DNA from: Halomonas binhaiensis | Lineage (GTDB): Bacteria; Pseudomonadota; Gammaproteobacteria; Pseudomonadales; Halomonadaceae | DNA length: 64,000 nt | Reading direction: 5' to 3' | Assembly (NCBI RefSeq): GCF_008329985.2 | Contig: NZ_CP038437.2 | Coordinates: forward strand, 372,001 to 436,000 | Shown: positions 45,291 to 54,006 of the stretch, in pieces | Position numbering within the stretch: position 1 is the first letter of the stretch | How the letters are laid out: each line of letters opens with the position of its first letter | The notes under the pieces: model-generated | Told to the model about the DNA's origin: nothing | The model's database searches: none | What the model saw: only the letters and a program-made list of their open reading frames with translations | Made by a program: the position numbers and the translations under genes

Positions 45291-46409
45291 ATGTCAGTCT
45301 TGATTGAATCCATTGAGACGCTAGTGGTCGATTTGCCGACCATTCGTCCACATAAGCTATCAATGGCCACAATGGCCACCCAATCCATGGTCATCGTTCG
45401 CCTGCATTGCTCAGATGGAATCGAAGGTCTGGGAGAGGCCACGACAATCGGAGGATTGGCCTATGGCCCAGAGAGCCCCGAGAGCATCAAGGTTAATCTG
45501 GATACTTACCTGGTGCCGGCACTGGTCGGTCAGGATGCCTCCAATATCAATATGTTGATGGCTCGTCTGGACAAGATTTCCCAGGGTAATGCCATTGCCA
45601 AATCATCGCTGGAAACGGCACTGCTGGATGCACAAGGCAAACGGCTGGGTGTCAGTGTCGCAGCTCTTCTCGGTGGCGCCCGCCAAAGCCACCTGCCGGT
45701 TCTGTGGACCTTGGCCAGTGGCGATACCGATCGTGATATTGAAGAAGCCAAAAGTCTGCTGGCCGAGCGTCGTCATCGGGATTTCAAGCTCAAGATCGGG
45801 GCCAGAGACGTAGATGTAGACGTCAGTCATGTCGCCAGGATCAAGGCGGCCCTGGGTGACAGCGCCAGTGTTCGAGTTGATGTCAATCAGGCCTGGGATG
45901 AGCGAACTGCCGTACATGCCATTGCTGCGCTGCAAGAGGTTGGCTGTGACCTGATAGAGCAGCCGATACCAGCCCGGAATCATGCTGGCTTGGCTCGCCT
46001 GTCCGAGCGCTTCGAGGTTCCCATTCTGGCCGATGAGGGGGTGCAGGACTGTATCGATGGCCTGTCATTGATCAAGAAGGGGTTCAGTGGGGCCTTTGCT
46101 CTCAAGATCGCCAAGAGCCGTGGTCCTTTCGGCGCGCAGCGTCTGGCCCACTTGGCTGGAGCTGCCGGGATCGGCCTGTATGGCGGCACATTGCTCGAAG
46201 GCAGTATCGGTTCCGTGGCAGCCCTGCATGTCTGGGCGACACTGCCTGAAATGGCATGGGGCACAGAGATGTTCGGACCACTGCTGCTCACTGACGACAT
46301 TGTCAAACAGCCGCTGAGATATATGGAGTTTGGCGTAAAGCTACCCCAGGTACCGGGGCTTGGTGTCGAGCTGGATGAAGACAAGCTCAGGGAATATACA
46401 CGGCGCTGA
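45291..46409 (+). CDS. catB: Muconate cycloisomerase CatB
   Basis: 372-aa enolase-superfamily enzyme converting cis,cis-muconate to (+)-muconolactone. ATG 45291 has an AGGAG site and opens the family start MSVLIESIETLVVDLPTIRPHKLSM. The catalytic Lys motif FKLKIGARDVDVDV (K-x-K near 166-168), metal-binding VRVDVNQAW (Asp near 197), DLIEQPI (Glu near 223), ILADEGV (Asp near 248), and AFALKIAKSRG (second Lys near 272) follow in order. First gene of catBCA, under CatR control. Confidence 0.96.
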   Translation: MSVLIESIETLVVDLPTIRPHKLSMATMATQSMVIVRLHCSDGIEGLGEATTIGGLAYGPESPESIKVNLDTYLVPALVGQDASNINMLMARLDKISQGNAIAKSSLETALLDAQGKRLGVSVAALLGGARQSHLPVLWTLASGDTDRDIEEAKSLLAERRHRDFKLKIGARDVDVDVSHVARIKAALGDSASVRVDVNQAWDERTAVHAIAALQEVGCDLIEQPIPARNHAGLARLSERFEVPILADEGVQDCIDGLSLIKKGFSGAFALKIAKSRGPFGAQRLAHLAGAAGIGLYGGTLLEGSIGSVAALHVWATLPEMAWGTEMFGPLLLTDDIVKQPLRYMEFGVKLPQVPGLGVELDEDKLREYTRR

Positions 46410-46497
46410 CATGTCGTCATGTCGTTCCAGCACATGATCGATATGTCATCTCAATAGCGTGCATTACCCGATTCAACATTCTTGGAGGAGAGTCACG

Positions 46498-46788
46498 ATG
46501 CTTTTTCAGGTGGAAATGAAGGTCAACCTTCCCTCGGACATGCCTGAGTCCCAGGCGACCGAGATCAAGGCAACCGAGAAAGCGTATTCCCAGGAGCTGC
46601 AGCGTTATGGCAAGTGGCGGCACTTGTGGCGTGTCGCTGGCAGCTACGCCAACGTCAGCATCTTCGATGTGAAAGATAACACTGAGCTCCAGGACATCAT
46701 CTCTCGCCTGCCACTGTTTCCTTACATGGAGATCAGCGTCAAGCCCTTGTGCCGTCACCCCTCTTCCATTCGTGACGATGACAGCTGA
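46498..46788 (+). CDS. catC: Muconolactone delta-isomerase CatC
   Basis: 96 aa, typical size. Converts (+)-muconolactone to beta-ketoadipate enol-lactone. Starts MLFQVEMKVNLPSDMPESQATEIKATEKAYSQELQRYGKWRHLWRVAGSYANVSIFDV, which fits CatC throughout; the ATG follows GGAGGAGAG. It sits 88 bases after catB and 107 before catA. Confidence 0.96.
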   Translation: MLFQVEMKVNLPSDMPESQATEIKATEKAYSQELQRYGKWRHLWRVAGSYANVSIFDVKDNTELQDIISRLPLFPYMEISVKPLCRHPSSIRDDDS

Positions 46789-46895
46789 AAGGTTCCTGTC
46801 TTGCTGTGGACTCCGATAGGGATGACCTGCGCAGGGCATTGATTCAATCAAGAGCAGATTAGAACAACAACACCATGCAACCGTGAGGTAGCGCC

Positions 46896-47891
46896 ATGAA
46901 TAGCATGAATGAGAGCACGCAGAACGTACGGATTTTCGATACGCCGGAAGTTCAGCAATTTCTGCGAGTCATCGCCGGTATGGATAACACCGAGGGTAGC
47001 GATCGTGCCAAGGCTATCCTGCATCGAATCCTGTCCGACCTGTTCAAGACGATCGATGACTTCGATATCACCCCGGACGAGTACTGGCGTGCCATTGCTG
47101 TGCTGAATGCGCTGGGAGCGGGCACTCAGTTTGGCCTATTGTCCCCGGGGCTGGGGTTCGACCACTACCTGGACATGCGCATGGACGCTGCCGATGAAGC
47201 GGCACAGAGAGCCGGCGGTACGCCACGGACCATCGAAGGGCCTTTATATGTGGCAGGGGCCCCGGAGGTCCACGGTGTCGGTCGTATGGACGATGACCCT
47301 GATCCAGATGGCGAGACCATGTGGCTGACAGGGCAGGTGCGAGATATCCAAGGGGCTCCCCTGGCCGGTGCCCAGGTTGAGGTATGGCATGCCAATTCCA
47401 AAGGAGGGTACTCCTTTTTTGATCCTACGCAGTCTGATTACAACCTGCGCCGTACCATCATTACCGATGCAGAAGGTCGCTATGCCGTGCGTAGCACCAT
47501 TCCTTCTGGCTATGGCGTGCCCCCCGGCTGCGCTACTGACCAAGTGCTCAAGGCTCTGGGGCGGCACGGCGAAAGACCTGCGCATATCCACTATTTTGTC
47601 TCGGCTGCTGGCTATCAGCATCTGACTACGCAGATCAACCTGGCGGGCGATCCCTACACCTACGATGACTTTGCCTATGCCACCCGTGAGGAGTTGGTCG
47701 TGGATGGCAGACGTATCGAGGATGTAGCCGAGATCGGCCAGCGTGGCCTGGATGGTCCTTTCACCGAGGTGGTGTTCGATGTTGAGCTGACGGCGGTCGA
47801 TGATCCCTCGCTCCAGACTCGCCATGCTCGTCCTCGGGCCAAGGAAAGCAACGAGGCCGCCAGTCAGCAGGCCGGTTCCGCCAAGGTTTGA
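46896..47891 (+). CDS. catA: Catechol 1,2-dioxygenase CatA
   Basis: 331 aa, a little longer than most (about 310). Intradiol non-haem Fe(III) enzyme that opens catechol to cis,cis-muconate. The iron ligands are visible: Tyr in EGPLYVAGAP, Tyr in SDYNLRRTI, and two His in RPAHIHYFVSAAGY. An N-terminal helical dimerisation domain (about 1-105) precedes. The C-terminal 25 residues (RHARPRAKESNEAASQQAG) are a charged, likely disordered extension not seen in shorter homologues. Confidence 0.96.
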   Translation: MNSMNESTQNVRIFDTPEVQQFLRVIAGMDNTEGSDRAKAILHRILSDLFKTIDDFDITPDEYWRAIAVLNALGAGTQFGLLSPGLGFDHYLDMRMDAADEAAQRAGGTPRTIEGPLYVAGAPEVHGVGRMDDDPDPDGETMWLTGQVRDIQGAPLAGAQVEVWHANSKGGYSFFDPTQSDYNLRRTIITDAEGRYAVRSTIPSGYGVPPGCATDQVLKALGRHGERPAHIHYFVSAAGYQHLTTQINLAGDPYTYDDFAYATREELVVDGRRIEDVAEIGQRGLDGPFTEVVFDVELTAVDDPSLQTRHARPRAKESNEAASQQAGSAKV

Positions 47892-47988
47892 GTCTGTACC
47901 TCCTGAGCACAGCCCAGATGAAAGGGGCTGAGAGCTCGGCCGCCCCCAGGTCGGGCACCAACATCACAAAATAGCGAGGACCAGGATC

Positions 47989-49356
47989 ATGACAACTCAG
48001 CTTGATCGACTCGAGAAGCGCGTTCGTGGTGCCGTTGTCGATGACGCCGAGAAAGGCATCTATCGCTGTCACCGAAGCATGTTTACTGACTCTGATTTCT
48101 TCGAACTGGAAATGAAGCACGTTTTCGAGGGCAACTGGCTGTACATGGCTCACGAAAGTCAGATTCCCGAGCCAGGTGACTACTTTACCCTGCAGATGGG
48201 GCGTCAGCCGATCATCATTACCCGTGACAAGGACGGTGAGCTGCATGCCCTGATCAATGCTTGTGCACACCGGGGGGCTACCTTGTGCCGTCGCAAGCGG
48301 GGGAATAAAGGAACCTTTACCTGTCCCTTCCATGGCTGGACGTTCAAGAATGATGGCAGGCTGCTCAAGGCCAAGAATGAAAAGACAGGCGCCTATCCTG
48401 AAGGCTTCAAGTCAGAAGGCTCACATGATCTCAAGCGCTTGCCGCGCTTCGAAAGCTACAAGGGATTTCTGTTCGGCAGCCTGAGTGATGATGTGCAACC
48501 GCTGGAGGAATACCTCGGCGAGACGCGCAAGATCATCGATAACATTGTGGACCAGGCTCCAGACGGACTAGAAGTTCTACGCGGCTCTTCCACCTACACC
48601 TATAGCGGCAACTGGAAACTAGGGGCTGAGAACGGTTGCGATGGTTACCACGTCAGCACGGTCCATTGGAACTATGCCTCCACCATGGACCGCCGCAACT
48701 ATGAAGCGGGTGGTACCAAGGCCGTCGACGCTGACGGCTGGTCGAAGAGCCAGGGTGGTTTCTACTCCTATGAGAATGGCCACATGTTGCTGTGGACCCG
48801 CCTGCTCAACCCCGAGGTACGTCCGGTATATGAGAAGAGCGATTGGATTGCGGAACAGTATGGAGAAGCGCGGGCCGATCACATTATCAACCAGACACGC
48901 AATCTCTGCCTGTACCCGAATGTCTATCTGATGGACCAGTTCTCGACACAGATACGTGTACTGCGCCCCATCTCCGTGGACAAGACGGAAGTCACCATCT
49001 ACTGCTTTGCTCCCAAGGGGGAGTCAGCGGAAATGCGTCGTGTACGTCTCCGTCAGTACGAAGATTTCTTCAATGTCAGCGGTATGGGAACACCTGATGA
49101 TCTGGAGGAGTTCCGTAGCTGCCAGAACGGCTATCAAGCGTCGGATGTGGCCGAGTGGAACGATCTGTCACGGGGGGCTCTGCAGTGGATCGAAGGGGCT
49201 GATGACAACGCCAGCGCGATAGACATGAAACCGCTGCTGAGTGGGGCTGCGCCTGAAGATGAGGGCTTGTATGTGCTGCACCATAAGCACTGGGTCTCGG
49301 AAATGCTGCGTGCCATTGACAAAGAGCGTAGCCAATTCATCGCTACCGCATCCTGA
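47989..49356 (+). CDS. benA: Benzoate 1,2-dioxygenase large subunit BenA
   Basis: 455 aa. Alpha subunit of the ring-hydroxylating dioxygenase that adds dioxygen to benzoate. Rieske centre C-x-H-x17-C-x2-H visible as CAHRGATLC ... CPFHGW (near residues 88-111), then the mononuclear iron site within [16 protein letters not shown] (His and His near 224-229). Length is typical. First gene of benABCD, 97 bases after catA. Confidence 0.96.
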   Translation: MTTQLDRLEKRVRGAVVDDAEKGIYRCHRSMFTDSDFFELEMKHVFEGNWLYMAHESQIPEPGDYFTLQMGRQPIIITRDKDGELHALINACAHRGATLCRRKRGNKGTFTCPFHGWTFKNDGRLLKAKNEKTGAYPEGFKSEGSHDLKRLPRFESYKGFLFGSLSDDVQPLEEYLGETRKIIDNIVDQAPDGLEVLRGSSTYTYSGNWKLGAENGCDGYHVSTVHWNYASTMDRRNYEAGGTKAVDADGWSKSQGGFYSYENGHMLLWTRLLNPEVRPVYEKSDWIAEQYGEARADHIINQTRNLCLYPNVYLMDQFSTQIRVLRPISVDKTEVTIYCFAPKGESAEMRRVRLRQYEDFFNVSGMGTPDDLEEFRSCQNGYQASDVAEWNDLSRGALQWIEGADDNASAIDMKPLLSGAAPEDEGLYVLHHKHWVSEMLRAIDKERSQFIATAS

Positions 49357-49378
49357 GTGCCCCGGGAGGAGAATCACC

Positions 49379-49867
49379 ATGTCCATCAGCTATGAACAGA
49401 TCCAGGCCTTTGTCTATCGCGAGGCTCGCCTGCTCGATGATCGCCAGTGGGAAGAATGGCTCGAGTGCTATCACAAGGACGTCGTCTTCTGGATGCCCTG
49501 TTGGGATGATGATGACACTCTGGTCAAGGACCCCATGTCCGAAGTCTCTCTGGTGTACTACCCCAATCGTGAGGGGCTGGAGGATCGGGTCTATCGCATC
49601 AAGACCGAGCGTTCCGGTGCCAGTACGCCAGAGCCTCGCACGACGCACCAGATCACCAATCTGGAAGTCCTGGAGCGTGATGCCGAAAGCATCAAGATAC
49701 GCTTCAACTGGCATACATTGAGCCACCGCTACAAGCAGACCGACAGCTACTTCGGGGCATCTTTCTACACCCTGGATATCACCGGTGGGCAGCCACTGAT
49801 CAAGGAAAAGGTAGTGCAGCTCAACAATGACTATATCCACCAGGTCATCGATGTCTATTACATCTGA
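49379..49867 (+). CDS. benB: Benzoate 1,2-dioxygenase small subunit BenB
   Basis: 162-aa beta subunit that stabilises the alpha3beta3 hexamer. ATG 49379 was chosen: GGGAGGAG lies 8 bases upstream and MSISYEQIQAFVYREARLLDDRQWEEWLECYHKDVVFWMPCW is the family N-terminus. The longer open frame to 49241 overlaps benA and is spurious. Confidence 0.95.
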   Translation: MSISYEQIQAFVYREARLLDDRQWEEWLECYHKDVVFWMPCWDDDDTLVKDPMSEVSLVYYPNREGLEDRVYRIKTERSGASTPEPRTTHQITNLEVLERDAESIKIRFNWHTLSHRYKQTDSYFGASFYTLDITGGQPLIKEKVVQLNNDYIHQVIDVYYI

Positions 49868-49899
49868 CCCGTGGCCATGACTGGGCTGGGAGAACGATC

Positions 49900-50904
49900 A
49901 TGAGTTATACCGTCGCGCTCAACTTCGAGGATGGGGTATCGCGCTTTATCGAATGCAATGCAGGCGAAACGGTGCTGGATGCTGCCTATCGTCAGAAAGT
50001 CAACTTGCCGATGGATTGTTCCGATGGTGTTTGCGGCACCTGTAAGTGCCATTGCGATCAGGGGGAATTCGAGCTCGGTGACGAGTATCTGGAGGAGGCC
50101 CTGTCGGATGAGGAGCTTACCGAAGGGCAGGTGCTGACTTGCCAGATGGTGCCGTCTTCCGACTGTGTCCTGAGGGTGCCGGTGGCTTCCACATTGTGCA
50201 AGACCAGCGCTGGCAAGCGTCAGGCCTCAGTAGTGAGCGTTGCACCACTTTCCGATGATGCCATTGAGGTCGAAATCGATATCGAAGGTGATGCAGTAGG
50301 CTTTTTGCCTGGGCAATATGTGCATCTGGAGGTGCCTGGAGCAGTTGGCCAGCATCGTTCCTACTCGTTCAGCTCGTTGCCTGGAGAGAACCGGGCCAGT
50401 TTTCTGATCCGCAATGTTCCGAACGGTCTGATGAGTACCTATCTGACGCAACAGGCAAAGGCAGGTGACAGCCTGGAAGTGACAGGGCCCATGGGAAGTT
50501 TCTACCTGCGCTCTGTCCAGCGTCCGATCCTGATGCTTGCAGGGGGAACCGGATTAGCGCCTTTCCTGTCGATGCTCAAGCAGTTGCGTCAGATCGGCTG
50601 CAAGCACCCGATCCATCTGATCTATGGCGTCAATGTCGATGATCACCTGGTCAAGTGCGACGAACTCGATGCAGCAGCGGCCGAACTGGATTTCGACTAT
50701 GCCACTGTCGTGGTGGATGAAAACAGCCAGCACCCTCGTAAAGGCTATGTGACCAACCACATGGACCCGGCGAAGCTGCATGGTGGTGATGTCGACGTCT
50801 ATCTTTGTGGTCCGCCACCAATGGTGGACGCTGTGCTCAAGCACTTTGCTTCTGAAGGTATCGAACCGGCCAGCTTTCACTACGAGAAGTTCACTCCGAA
50901 TTGA
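49900..50904 (+). CDS. benC: Benzoate 1,2-dioxygenase electron transfer component BenC
   Basis: 334 aa. N-terminal plant-type [2Fe-2S] ferredoxin with CSDGVCGTCKCHC ... LTCQMVPSSDC (about residues 40-80), then an FAD-binding ferredoxin reductase domain with RSYSFSSLPG (about 151) and an NAD-binding domain with LAGGTGLAPFLSML (about 212) and VYLCGPPPMVDAVL (about 295). Transfers electrons from NADH to BenAB. Confidence 0.96.
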   Translation: MSYTVALNFEDGVSRFIECNAGETVLDAAYRQKVNLPMDCSDGVCGTCKCHCDQGEFELGDEYLEEALSDEELTEGQVLTCQMVPSSDCVLRVPVASTLCKTSAGKRQASVVSVAPLSDDAIEVEIDIEGDAVGFLPGQYVHLEVPGAVGQHRSYSFSSLPGENRASFLIRNVPNGLMSTYLTQQAKAGDSLEVTGPMGSFYLRSVQRPILMLAGGTGLAPFLSMLKQLRQIGCKHPIHLIYGVNVDDHLVKCDELDAAAAELDFDYATVVVDENSQHPRKGYVTNHMDPAKLHGGDVDVYLCGPPPMVDAVLKHFASEGIEPASFHYEKFTPN

Positions 50905-50954
50905 CCTGATTTGTGCCAAGAACTTCTTGTCCACCATTGCGAGAAGGAAGTGTC

Positions 50955-51734
50955 ATGCAACGATTCAACGATACCGTGATGCTGATCACAGGAGCTGCCC
51001 AAGGGATTGGGCGGCACCTGGCAGAGCGTGCAGCGCAAGAGGGAGCACAGTTGATCCTGGTGGATCGTTCCCACTATTTGCAGGAAGTCGCAGACATATT
51101 GAATGCCCAGGGTAACGACGTCCTGGCCATCAATGCCGACCTGGAGAATTGGCAAGGAGCTGAATCCGCTGTTCAACAGGGGCTGGAGCGATTTGGTCGC
51201 ATCGATGTGCTGGTCAATAACGTTGGGGGCGCGATCAACTTCAAGCCATTCGAGGAGTTTTCGGATGTCGAGATCCAGGCTGAGATCACGCGATCATTGA
51301 TGACCACGCTATATGCCTGTCGTACCGTGTTGCCATCCATGGTAAGGCAGCGCAGTGGCGTGATCATCAATGTCTCGTCAGCGGCGACTCGCGGTATCCA
51401 CCGTATCCCTTATTCCGCAGCCAAGGGAGGAATCAATGCCATTACCGCCTCGCTGGCCATGGAGTATGCAGATGCTGGTATTCGCGTAGTGGCAACTGCC
51501 CCAGGGGGGACAGAGGCACCACCTCGCAGGATTTCGCGTGGAACCCCTGAGCCTCAGAATGAAGCACAGCGAGCCTGGTATCAGGCGCATATTGATCAGA
51601 CCATTGATTCATGTCTGATGAATCGCTACGGCACTCTTGACGAACAAGTTGGGCCTATCCTGTTCCTTGCCTCGGAGGATGCCAGCTATATCACAGGCAC
51701 GGTGATTCCCGTAGCAGGTGGTGATCAGGGGTGA
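50955..51734 (+). CDS. benD: 1,6-dihydroxycyclohexa-2,4-diene-1-carboxylate dehydrogenase BenD
   Basis: 259-aa short-chain dehydrogenase that oxidises benzoate diol to catechol with NAD+. Motifs: TGAAQGIGRHLA (near 13), NNVGG (near 89), catalytic Ser in IINVSSAATRG, YxxxK in IPYSAAKGGINA (near 155), and a C-terminal GGD end. ATG 50955 has GAAGGAAG upstream. It ends the ben cluster; a terminator follows 30 bases on. Confidence 0.95.
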   Translation: MQRFNDTVMLITGAAQGIGRHLAERAAQEGAQLILVDRSHYLQEVADILNAQGNDVLAINADLENWQGAESAVQQGLERFGRIDVLVNNVGGAINFKPFEEFSDVEIQAEITRSLMTTLYACRTVLPSMVRQRSGVIINVSSAATRGIHRIPYSAAKGGINAITASLAMEYADAGIRVVATAPGGTEAPPRRISRGTPEPQNEAQRAWYQAHIDQTIDSCLMNRYGTLDEQVGPILFLASEDASYITGTVIPVAGGDQG

Positions 51735-51764
51735 TACCTGATTGAAACATTGTGTCAGTTGACA

Positions 51765-51801
51765 GCAAAAAGAGAGTCCATTGAATGGGCTCTCTTTTTG
51801 C
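51765..51801 (+). terminator. Terminator of the ben operon
   Basis: GCAAAAAGAGAG (51765-51776) pairs with CTCTCTTTTTGC (51790-51801), with a T5 run in the right arm. It lies 31 bases after benD. The rest of 51735-52026 shows no other clear feature. Confidence 0.85.
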
Positions 51802-52026
51802 ATGGAGCGATGTGATCATGTGGGCCTGTGAATCTCCAGCGAATGCTCTATCTTGACGTATGTGGTCGGAAGATTGCGAGAATAGTTCGATGCTCAGACA
51901 GCTCAAGTAAACTTAGTTGCTGCTCGTGCTTTACATAATGTTACGCATTGTGCTGGCGCGCTCCACTTTTCAAGGCTAGCTTGGGGTTATAGCGTTATTT
52001 GACCAATGTCTCAGGAGGAGATGTGT

Positions 52027-52509
52027 ATGAAAAACAGCATGAAGCGCACGATTGGTATGGCAATGTTGATGGCTCTGACCGCAGGTGGCTTGGCAGCCTG
52101 TGACAAGGAAGAGCCTGCCGACGCTACGGACGATACCAGCACCGAGCAGCCCGCGGATCAGTCTACAGATGATTCTGCTGCTACCGCTGATGAAGAGATG
52201 GATAACGCGGCAACTGCTGCAGATGAAGCAACTGACTCCGCAGAGGAAGCTGCAACGGAAGCTGGCGATACCATGGATGAAGCGGCAGATGATGCTGCGA
52301 CGGCAGCAGAAGAAGCTGGATCTGAAGTGGAAGATGCTGCAACAGAAACCGGCGATGCCATGGGTGAGGCTGCAGATGACGCCATGAATCAGGCCGAGGA
52401 TGCTGTCAACGGTGCCATCGATGATGCTGCCGATAGTGCCAAGGACGCAATGAACGGTACTGAGGCTGACGCCGACGCTTCTGCGGAAGGGGAAGCAACA
52501 ACCAACTGA
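52027..52509 (+). CDS. Ala/Asp/Glu-rich acidic lipoprotein with repeats
   Basis: 160 aa from ATG 52027 (AGGAGGAG upstream; ATG 52021 is also in frame). Signal peptide MKNSMKRTIGMAMLMALTAGGLAAC with lipobox LAAC. The mature part is a low-complexity, highly acidic sequence of Ala, Asp, Glu, Thr in roughly 28-residue repeats, for example AATEAGDTMDEAADDAATAAE against AATETGDAMGEAADDAMNQAE. Predicted to form amphipathic helices, as in other bacterial acidic lipoproteins. Function unknown. A strong terminator follows. Confidence 0.8.
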   Translation: MKNSMKRTIGMAMLMALTAGGLAACDKEEPADATDDTSTEQPADQSTDDSAATADEEMDNAATAADEATDSAEEAATEAGDTMDEAADDAATAAEEAGSEVEDAATETGDAMGEAADDAMNQAEDAVNGAIDDAADSAKDAMNGTEADADASAEGEATTN

Positions 52510-52568
52510 TGTGATCAGCTGAGCGCTGTTCAAATGAATCCGCTTATTGCAATGATGTAGCGAGAAGT

Positions 52569-52598
52569 ACGGAGGCCGGGCATACGCCCGGCCTCCGT
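52569..52598. terminator. Strong hairpin terminator after the acidic lipoprotein
   Basis: ACGGAGGCCGGGC (52569-52581) pairs perfectly with GCCCGGCCTCCGT (52586-52598) around a 4-base loop. It is GC-rich with no T-run. Confidence 0.7.
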
Positions 52599-52953
52599 CG
52601 TCAGGCTGTTGTGCAGCAGCATTCATGAGGAAATTGCTCAAGCATGGTTTGAGCTGGCTTGAACCTGCCGGCAAAAGCGTTGCTGGTCGAAACCTGGACT
52701 CGTCAGCCGACTTTTCAAGCTTGATAGCCTCATCTACTGACGGATGCTACCGTCTCAATGCCTCCTTTGAGGGTGCTTTCATGCGCAGAAGATGCAAATT
52801 GGATGATGCTTGAATGACCTCGGGTGGCATCCAGGGGAAAGATAGCAGCATTCTTCCATGTCATAAGGTCTGGTCAATGACATGTCGTTACAGAATTTGA
52901 AGGCACGATGCTACCGGGTTAGTCAGTCGTTATTTTCAGGAATCAGAAACAAT

Positions 52954-52978
52954 AAAGCCAGGGCATTGCCCTGGCTTT
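52954..52978 (-). terminator. Terminator of the Tim44-domain gene
   Basis: AAAGCCAGGGC (52954-52964) and GCCCTGGCTTT (52968-52978) pair perfectly with a 3-base loop. The A-rich flank at 52947-52956 is a T-run in the minus-strand transcript. Confidence 0.8.
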
Positions 52979-53006
52979 GTTCATTGAAACCGGTAGTTGC
53001 TCGGCA

Positions 53007-53831
53007 TCAGCTGTTCTGTTCAATGCCCTGCACATACCAGGGCGCGCCTTCGCGCACGTCACGGACCAAATGCCATGTCTCGTTGAACTCGGTCTGGGTG
53101 CCGTTTTCGTCGAGGATGCCATGGAAGAGCACTCGGGCCTCTGCCTTGCCATTGATTTCCTGGATGCCTCCCATCTCGGCGAACAGCCGGATGACCTCGG
53201 TGCTGTTGTTGGCAGGTTGGTTGGCGCGCTCTTCACGTAGCAGGTTGTACAGCTCGGGAGTGACGTATTCCTGGATACCCGAAAGGTCATTATTGTCCCA
53301 GGCACGTTGCAGGGTCATGAAGTGCTCCTTGGCACCACCAAGGAAACGTTCTCGGTCGAACCACTCTGGTTCGCCGACAGGGCCGGATGCCATGTCACCA
53401 GACGAGGTGCCTGGCATGTTGAAAGGTGCAGATGTGTCATGCTGCTGGCGCTGCATGACATTGTCGCCCGCCCCGGCCATGGCAGCCCGGCGCCGTGCCA
53501 GGAAGCGGAACAGCAGGAACGCCAGGCCAGCCATCAATAGAATGTCGACGATCCCAAGGTTATCGAATGCACCGCCGAAGAATAGTGCGCCAAGCAGGCT
53601 ACCAGCCAGCAGGCCGCCCAGCATGCCTCCCATGAAGCCGCCCTTGCGAGTACCGGCTGCACCGGTGGCTTTGGGGGATGATGCGGTAGAACTGGATTTG
53701 GCAGAGCTGGGAGCTTGTTGGGAAAAGCTGCCGACACTCTTGCCGCCGCCCAGGCGGCGGGCCTCGGCGTGATCAACGGCAAGGCCAAAGCCCAACACGC
53801 TAACCATGATCATGACCAGAAGGTGGCGCAT
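53007..53831 (-). CDS. Tim44-domain membrane protein
   Basis: 274 aa from ATG 53831 (GGAG nine bases upstream). Signal or anchor helix about 1-20, then a Ser/Gly-rich linker (RRLGGGKSVGSFSQQ...), a Gly-zipper-like segment GGFMGGMLGGLLAGSLLGALFFGG (about 65-88), a second membrane helix near 95-108, and a C-terminal Tim44-like domain (about 150-270) with ELYNLLREERANQPANNSTEVIRLFAEMGGI. In bacteria such proteins are of unknown role; the Tim44 fold binds membranes. It is divergent from birA. Confidence 0.87.
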   Translation of the reverse strand: MRHLLVMIMVSVLGFGLAVDHAEARRLGGGKSVGSFSQQAPSSAKSSSTASSPKATGAAGTRKGGFMGGMLGGLLAGSLLGALFFGGAFDNLGIVDILLMAGLAFLLFRFLARRRAAMAGAGDNVMQRQQHDTSAPFNMPGTSSGDMASGPVGEPEWFDRERFLGGAKEHFMTLQRAWDNNDLSGIQEYVTPELYNLLREERANQPANNSTEVIRLFAEMGGIQEINGKAEARVLFHGILDENGTQTEFNETWHLVRDVREGAPWYVQGIEQNS

Positions 53832-53858
53832 GGCATATGACTCCATCTTTTGTGGTAT

Positions 53859-53880
53859 GTCTGTCGCCCTGACGACAGAC
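53859..53880. promoter_or_regulatory. Inverted repeat upstream of the Tim44-domain gene
   Basis: GTCTGTCG-CCCTGA-CGACAGAC, a perfect 8-base inverted repeat 28 bases from the Tim44 gene ATG. It may be an operator or 5'-UTR hairpin. Confidence 0.4.
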
Positions 53881-54006
53881 CGGGATATTTTGGATCAAGC
53901 CTCCATTCTATCCATTGGAGCCGCGGCGCAAAGCTTTATCGGTGAATTATGCTTCACCTGACGACTTTCGATAGACTATGGCCTTTTCCCGCGGTGGGGA
54001 TGAGGA

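Larger units (their letters stand above)
52510..53006. other. 497-base gap between the acidic lipoprotein and Tim44-like genes
   Basis: Apart from terminators at 52569-52598 and 52954-52978, no gene is supported. A 62-residue open frame at 52625-52813 shows no signal peptide, ribosome site or familiar motif. Confidence 0.4.

Noticed and set aside
52625..52813. 62-aa open frame in the lipoprotein-Tim44 gap
   Set aside because: No ribosome site, no signal, no motif; composition looks noncoding.
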